Below are positions 59,401-64,000 of a DNA stretch of 64,000 nucleotides, in pieces. A program made the translations under genes and the position numbers. Positions within the stretch are counted from its first letter, which is position 1; every line of letters starts with the position of its first letter. The notes below the pieces were generated by a model that saw only the letters and a list, made by a program, of their open reading frames with translations, did no database searches and was not told where the DNA came from. The stretch comes from Stutzerimonas stutzeri (GTDB lineage: Bacteria > Pseudomonadota > Gammaproteobacteria > Enterobacterales > Pasteurellaceae): contig CABDVE010000001.1 of assembly GCA_901420285.1 (NCBI GenBank), positions 1,178,001 to 1,242,000 on the forward strand, given 5' to 3'.

Positions 59401-61164
59401 GTGAGTTCATCTTTCTTTCAAGAACGTGCCTTTGATTGGAACGAGCTTCAACCCCAACTAGCCGTTACCGAACAACCAATACAACCCCTCGATTTTTGGG
59501 CATTACAACCGAACGCTAAAAACGCACTTGCATTATTTTTACGCAATCCAAACCGTTCGCTGATGGTATTGAAAGCGGATGATCAAGCAGAATACGCCGC
59601 ATTATTAATGTCTCTTATTCATCAAATACAACCAAAAGAACGCACGATTTTTGGCGTAAACTATTTGGTGGAACAAGGCGATTCTTTTTCTTTCCCGCAT
59701 ATTGAAATCGAACCGGCGCAGTCTTTAGCTGATAATTTTGTCACTTCAGGGGAAGTGCTTAGCGCATTGTATTGCGATCAATTTCAATTGTTTGGCAATG
59801 TAAAAATGCACCCGCGTTCGCAAGATATTCAACTTACGCCGGGCTTGATTCATCGTGCCAACGGCGGCGTGTTGATTTTGAGTGCAGCTACATTACTTGC
59901 GCAATTCGATTTATGGCAGCGTCTCAAATACATTTTACAAAGCCGTCGATTTGATTGGCATTCTTCTCATCCATTTAAAGCTTTACCGTGCGAAATCCCG
60001 AGTTATCCGCTTGAAACTAAAGTGATCGTACTGGGCAACCGCACGGAACTGGCAACTTTAGGCGAGTTAGAAGAAGATTTATACAGTTTTGCTGATTATG
60101 CAGAAATCGAAAGTTATTTGCCCGTTGCAGATGTTAATGAACAAAAAAATTGGGCGGGTTTCGTTCGAGAAGTGGCGCAAGAACTGCGGCTTAGCCTAGA
60201 TTTTTCGGCCTTCAATAAACTTTATCAACTTTTGGTACGTGAAAGTGAAAGTCGCTTTTTGATTAGTGCGTCACCCGCCAAATTAAAAAATATGCTGCTT
60301 AATGCAGCGATACTGGGACAAAAAAATCGCCTAATAGCGGATGATTTCGAACAGTTTTTTCAACAACAAACGGCTCAGTATGGTTTTTTAAAAGAACAAA
60401 CTTACGCGGATATTTTAAACGAGCAAGTTTATGTGGCGACGGAAGGCGAGATTGTCGGACAAATTAACGGACTATCGGTGATTGAATATCCCGGCACGCC
60501 GGTTGCCTTCGGTGAACCATCGCGCATCAGTTGTATCGTGCAATTTGGCGACGGTGAAGTGGTGGATGTCGAACGTAAAAACGAGCTTGCCGGTAATCTT
60601 CACAGCAAAGGTATGATGATTGCGCAGGCTTGTTTATCGAATATTTTAGATTTGCCGTCACAACTGCCTTTTTCTGCTTCACTAGTCTTCGAACAATCTT
60701 ACGGCGAAATCGACGGCGATAGCGCTTCTTTAGCAATTTTCTGCGTACTCGTCAGTGCACTGGCAGATTTGCCTTTACCGCAACATATCGCAATAACAGG
60801 CGCTATTGACCAATTCGGCTTGGTGCATGCAGTAGGCGGTGTGAATGATAAAATCGAAGGCTTTTTCAGCATTTGCCAACGTCGCGGTCTAACGGGCAAG
60901 CAAGGCGTGATTATTCCCGCAACCACGATTCAACAACTCAGTCTTTCCGATGAAGTGGTCGAAGCGGTTAAAAACGGTGAATTTTTCATTTTTCCGGTAG
61001 AAGATATTTATCAAACGTGCGAATTGATTTTTCAACGAGATTTATTGGAAGAAGAGGGCTTTTACGATGAAAGCAAAACGCCAATCGCACGCTTGATTCA
61101 GCACCGCATTGAAAGTCGGTCGGAACCGCCAAAGAAAGGTCTGTTAGATTTCTTTCGATTTTAA
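59401..61164 (+). CDS. lonH: Lon-like protease LonH/YcbZ
   Basis: The 587-residue protein has a degenerate AAA-like front (no clear Walker A) and a C-terminal S16 protease domain with catalytic Ser in GDSASLAIF near residue 442 and Lys in VNDKIEGF near 485. Substrate unknown. It starts at GTG (59401). A CACCGCATTG motif is at 61102 (QHRIES). Confidence 0.92.
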   Translation: MSSSFFQERAFDWNELQPQLAVTEQPIQPLDFWALQPNAKNALALFLRNPNRSLMVLKADDQAEYAALLMSLIHQIQPKERTIFGVNYLVEQGDSFSFPHIEIEPAQSLADNFVTSGEVLSALYCDQFQLFGNVKMHPRSQDIQLTPGLIHRANGGVLILSAATLLAQFDLWQRLKYILQSRRFDWHSSHPFKALPCEIPSYPLETKVIVLGNRTELATLGELEEDLYSFADYAEIESYLPVADVNEQKNWAGFVREVAQELRLSLDFSAFNKLYQLLVRESESRFLISASPAKLKNMLLNAAILGQKNRLIADDFEQFFQQQTAQYGFLKEQTYADILNEQVYVATEGEIVGQINGLSVIEYPGTPVAFGEPSRISCIVQFGDGEVVDVERKNELAGNLHSKGMMIAQACLSNILDLPSQLPFSASLVFEQSYGEIDGDSASLAIFCVLVSALADLPLPQHIAITGAIDQFGLVHAVGGVNDKIEGFFSICQRRGLTGKQGVIIPATTIQQLSLSDEVVEAVKNGEFFIFPVEDIYQTCELIFQRDLLEEEGFYDESKTPIARLIQHRIESRSEPPKKGLLDFFRF

Positions 61165-61173
61165 TTTTGCAAG

Positions 61174-61199
61174 AGCGAACAAATAGTTCGCTTTTGTTT
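61174..61199 (+). terminator. Terminator after lonH
   Basis: AGCGAAC / GTTCGCT, loop AAATA, then TTTGTTTTTT. Confidence 0.88.
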
Positions 61200-61344
61200 T
61201 TTATCAAGTCCTCTTTTTTATTTCAATGGACTGATCGGACAAGTTCAGCGAACAAATGTTTGCCGTTTACAGTTTTTATTATTCCTTTTAGAATGCACGC
61301 CTGTCAGTAATAAGCTGAATAAAACAGAGAAAAAAGGAAGGAAA

Positions 61345-61878
61345 ATGCAAAACACTTGTACACCAAATAAAAAAGAAAGCTACAGCTACGAGGATTTACT
61401 CGCTTCCGGTCGCGGTGAATTATTTGGTGCCGAAGGTCCGCAACTCCCCGCGCCGACCATGTTAATGATGGATCGTATCGTAAAAATGACTGAAGACGGT
61501 GGCGCGTTTAATAAAGGTTACATTGAAGCGGAATTGGATATTCATCCTGATTTACCGTTTTTCGGATGTCATTTTATCGGTGATCCGGTGATGCCGGGTT
61601 GTTTAGGCTTGGATGCAATGTGGCAACTGGTTGGCTTCTTCCTCGGTTGGGTCGGCGGTAAAGGGAAAGGCCGCGCACTTGGCGTTGGCGAAGTGAAATT
61701 TACCGGTCAAATTTTACCTTCTGCCAAGAAAGTGATTTATCGCATTAACATGAAACGTGTAATTAATCGTAAATTGGTAATGGGCATGGCGGATGGCGAA
61801 GTGGAAGTAGATGGCCGCGTGATCTATACTGCGACGGATCTTAAGGTTGGATTGTTCCAAGATACGTCGAGTTTTTAA
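61345..61878 (+). CDS. fabA: 3-Hydroxydecanoyl-ACP dehydratase/isomerase
   Basis: The 177-residue enzyme makes the cis-3 bond that starts unsaturated fatty acid synthesis. The active-site His lies in [19 protein letters not shown] near residue 75, the catalytic Asp in the same stretch (LGLDAM). GAAGGA precedes the ATG. Confidence 0.97.
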   Translation: MQNTCTPNKKESYSYEDLLASGRGELFGAEGPQLPAPTMLMMDRIVKMTEDGGAFNKGYIEAELDIHPDLPFFGCHFIGDPVMPGCLGLDAMWQLVGFFLGWVGGKGKGRALGVGEVKFTGQILPSAKKVIYRINMKRVINRKLVMGMADGEVEVDGRVIYTATDLKVGLFQDTSSF

Positions 61879-61897
61879 GATTTTAATGATTGATGAG

Positions 61898-61930
61898 AAG
61901 CCTTAGTTAGAGATAGCTAAGGCTTTTTGT
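61898..61930 (+). terminator. Terminator after fabA
   Basis: AAGCCTTAG / CTAAGGCTT with a ten-base loop, then a T run (TTTTGTTTT). Confidence 0.9.
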
Positions 61931-62054
61931 TTTATTACATTGGGTTGCGTCCGATGAGTTACTTACTCTTCTTTTTCGATCTCTTCTTTTTTTGATACTA
62001 AGAAAATAGAAGAATTTAATTTATTATCACTAAAGGCCAAGCAATAAAATAAAC

Positions 62055-62534
62055 TTATTCTTCATCAACCACATCCATAAATTCCGCCCCCAGCAATTTA
62101 GCCAGATCTTTCGGAGCTAATTCCACACTCAAACCTCGTTTTCCACCGGATACATAAATCGTCTCGAATTCCAATGCGGTGCTGTTTATGAAGGTCTTTA
62201 AATGTTTTTTCTGGCCTAGCGGGCTGATTCCGCCCACTAAATAACCGGTGCTTTTTTGTGCGCTCTCTTTATCTGCCATTTCCACTTTTTTTGCGCCGAC
62301 AGATTTGGCGGCTTTTTTCAAGCTGAGCATATTGGATGTCGGCAACACGAAACAGGCGAGTTTTTTCTGGTCGCCATTTTCCGCGACAAGTAAGGTTTTA
62401 AAAGAACGATGGGGATCGATGCCTAATTTTTCCGCCGCTTCGTCACCGAAATGCGTGTTATGCGGATCATGATCGTAAGTATGCGGAATAAAAGGAACTT
62501 TTTGTTTTTTAAGTAAATCAATTGCGGGTGTCAT
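62055..62534 (-). CDS. ybaK: Cys-tRNA(Pro) deacylase YbaK
   Basis: The 159-residue enzyme frees cysteine from mischarged tRNA-Pro. The YbaK family marks are visible: [20 protein letters not shown] near 27-46 and the catalytic Lys region [15 protein letters not shown] near 62-76, with [14 protein letters not shown]. It diverges from usg. Confidence 0.95.
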   Translation of the reverse strand: MTPAIDLLKKQKVPFIPHTYDHDPHNTHFGDEAAEKLGIDPHRSFKTLLVAENGDQKKLACFVLPTSNMLSLKKAAKSVGAKKVEMADKESAQKSTGYLVGGISPLGQKKHLKTFINSTALEFETIYVSGGKRGLSVELAPKDLAKLLGAEFMDVVDEE

Positions 62535-62592
62535 TTAATTTCCTATCGGTATTTTGTAGAATAATGCGTTTTATTTTACAGCGGAGAAAAAA

Positions 62593-63552
62593 ATGGACGC
62601 AAGTCTAAATATTGCCATTGCAGCGGAGTTTGAATTGGCAGAAAAAATCGTCGAAAGCCTTGAACAAAGCGAATTAAATATCGGTACGCTAGCGATCGTC
62701 GAAATTTACCCTTTTGAAGAAGAACAGGGCGTTCGTTTTAACAATCAAAGCGTGATGCAATATTCTTTGCAAGAAATGGATTGGTCAAGGGTCAATTATT
62801 TATTGTTTGCAGGCGATATCAAATCTGCCCCTCATATTGCTGCCGCGGCAGAAAACGGTTGTGTGGTGATCGATATGAAAGGTGTATGCGCCGTACTTTC
62901 CGATGTTCCGACAGTGGTGCCGGGCATAAATGAAGCAGATTTAGTGGAATTGAGACAGCGTAATATCGTGAGTTTGCCGGATCCGCAAGTCAGTCAGCTT
63001 GCTTTGGCGATTTATCCGGTGTTGCAAAGTGCGAATATCGGTGAGGTTTTTGTTACTTCCTTGCTGCCGGCTTCTTATCAAAACGGGGAAATCGTGAATC
63101 GGCTTGCCGGTCAAACCGCGCGTTTGCTTAACGGTATTCCGTTAGACGAAGGCGAAACACGCTTAGCCTTTGACGTGCAGCCACAAAATGTGCGGGCTTT
63201 GCCGCAGCAACTGCAAAAGATTTTTCCTCAATTGAATGCGGTGCTGTTTCACGCAGTGAATGTTCCGGTGTTTTACGGGTTAGCTCAGAAAGTGACAATA
63301 GTTTCCGATTATGCAATCGATTTTAAACCGCAAGATAACGATAACGCGTTTTTACAGTATCATGAAGATCTTGTGACGCCGGTGACGAATGGTGAAATCG
63401 AAAGTGTGGAAGGGAGGGCAAAATTACATGTTAGCCAGATGAGTGCGTTGGAAAACGGCATGGAATTTTGGACGGTCGCCGACGAACAACGTTTTAACTT
63501 GGCATCGCTTTCGGTGAAATTATTGGAAGCGATTTATCGCAAAGGTTATTAA
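62593..63552 (+). CDS. usg: Usg, aspartate-semialdehyde dehydrogenase-like protein
   Basis: The 319-residue product has the aspartate-semialdehyde dehydrogenase fold but lacks the NADP loop (GxxGxxG) and the catalytic Cys of real dehydrogenases, as in E. coli Usg. Role unknown; it may be a structural relative. A near copy of the CACCGCATTG motif lies at 63236-63245. Confidence 0.88.
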   Translation: MDASLNIAIAAEFELAEKIVESLEQSELNIGTLAIVEIYPFEEEQGVRFNNQSVMQYSLQEMDWSRVNYLLFAGDIKSAPHIAAAAENGCVVIDMKGVCAVLSDVPTVVPGINEADLVELRQRNIVSLPDPQVSQLALAIYPVLQSANIGEVFVTSLLPASYQNGEIVNRLAGQTARLLNGIPLDEGETRLAFDVQPQNVRALPQQLQKIFPQLNAVLFHAVNVPVFYGLAQKVTIVSDYAIDFKPQDNDNAFLQYHEDLVTPVTNGEIESVEGRAKLHVSQMSALENGMEFWTVADEQRFNLASLSVKLLEAIYRKGY

Positions 63553-63582
63553 TTTAGGGCTATTAATTTTTAAGGAATCATT

Positions 63583-64000
63583 ATGTTAGAACGACTTTTT
63601 AAATTGCATGCAAAAGGCTCTACCACCAAGACAGAAATTATTGCGGGTATTACGACCTTTTTTACCATGGTTTACATTGTTTTTGTCAACCCGTCCGTAT
63701 TGGGAGACGCGGGTATGGATAAGCAAGTCGTCTTCGTCACCACTTGCTTGATTGCCGGACTCGGTACTATCGCCATGGGGCTGTTCAGTAATTTGCCGAT
63801 TGCTTTAGCGCCGGCCATGGGCTTAAACGCATTTTTTGCTTATGTGGTGGTGGGCAAGCTCGGTTATTCGTGGCAAATCGGTATGGGCACAATTTTTTGG
63901 GGCTCAGTTGGCTTATTCGTATTAACGTTGTTCCAAATTCGTTATTGGTTAATGGCGTCCATTCCGTTGGCGTTACGCGTAGGTATCGGCGCGGGAATCG
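63583..64000 (+). CDS. NCS2-type purine permease, N-terminal part
   Basis: The first 139 codons are in the window. The product has the AzgA/GhxP-type start (KTEIIAGITTFFTMVYIVFVNP) and several membrane helices, including the substrate-site region LAPAMGLNAFFAY. It imports adenine, guanine or hypoxanthine with H+; which one needs the rest. TAAGGAAT precedes the ATG. Confidence 0.9.
   Translation, partial: MLERLFKLHAKGSTTKTEIIAGITTFFTMVYIVFVNPSVLGDAGMDKQVVFVTTCLIAGLGTIAMGLFSNLPIALAPAMGLNAFFAYVVVGKLGYSWQIGMGTIFWGSVGLFVLTLFQIRYWLMASIPLALRVGIGAGI

Overview
The window reads as a Pasteurellaceae chromosome of the Haemophilus/Aggregatibacter type. The core genes and their order (prfB-lysS, cmk-rpsA-ihfB-lapA-lapB-pyrF, rsxABCDGE-nth, norM beside ribE, matP-lonH-fabA, yqcC-truC) fit that family, and eleven exact copies of the Haemophilus-type uptake sequence AAGTGCGGT are present. 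A second 10-mer, CACCGCATTG, is commoner still, with 28 exact copies. It shares the TGCGGT core with the uptake sequence and behaves like one. No rRNA or tRNA gene was seen.

Layout. 1-2650: the 5' end of an unrecognised gene, then a type I-F CRISPR array (31 repeats, 30 spacers, transcribed on the minus strand) with no cas genes in view. 2650-21240: core genes, namely lysS, prfB with its programmed frameshift, dsbC, recJ, a DsbA-like gene, mtnN, then a three-gene operon (one-polypeptide ABC importer, ATC hydrolase, N-carbamoyl amino acid hydrolase) that looks like cysteine scavenging, then cmk, rpsA, ihfB, lapAB, pyrF, a SUI1 gene and uup. 21250-28300: a type I restriction locus in decay (hsdR and hsdS frameshifted, hsdM without a normal start), with an AbiU2/HEPN-like gene coupled to hsdS. 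28480-46600: core genes again (NSS transporter, nth, rsx operon with an extra 26-codon ORF between rsxA and rsxB, norM, ribE, dedA-type gene, rplY, truA, accD, folC, yccS-like gene, DUF2057 gene).

46698-55998 is a 9.3 kb transposon with perfect 26-bp inverted ends and an 8-bp target duplication (AAACTTTT). It holds two different IS1595-family transposases, two coiled-coil/winged-helix passenger genes and a controlled defence-like operon: XRE regulator, a nuclease-methyltransferase fusion, a specificity subunit, and a DGQHR-type protein fused to a deoxyribosyltransferase/TIR-like domain. It landed in the loop of an uptake-sequence hairpin that was the terminator of ytfE. This is the strongest candidate for an undescribed system.

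56030-64000: ytfE, acyP, yqcC, truC, yoaH, cspD, matP, lonH, fabA, ybaK, usg and the start of a purine permease. Gene functions are assigned from motifs and family knowledge without database searches.
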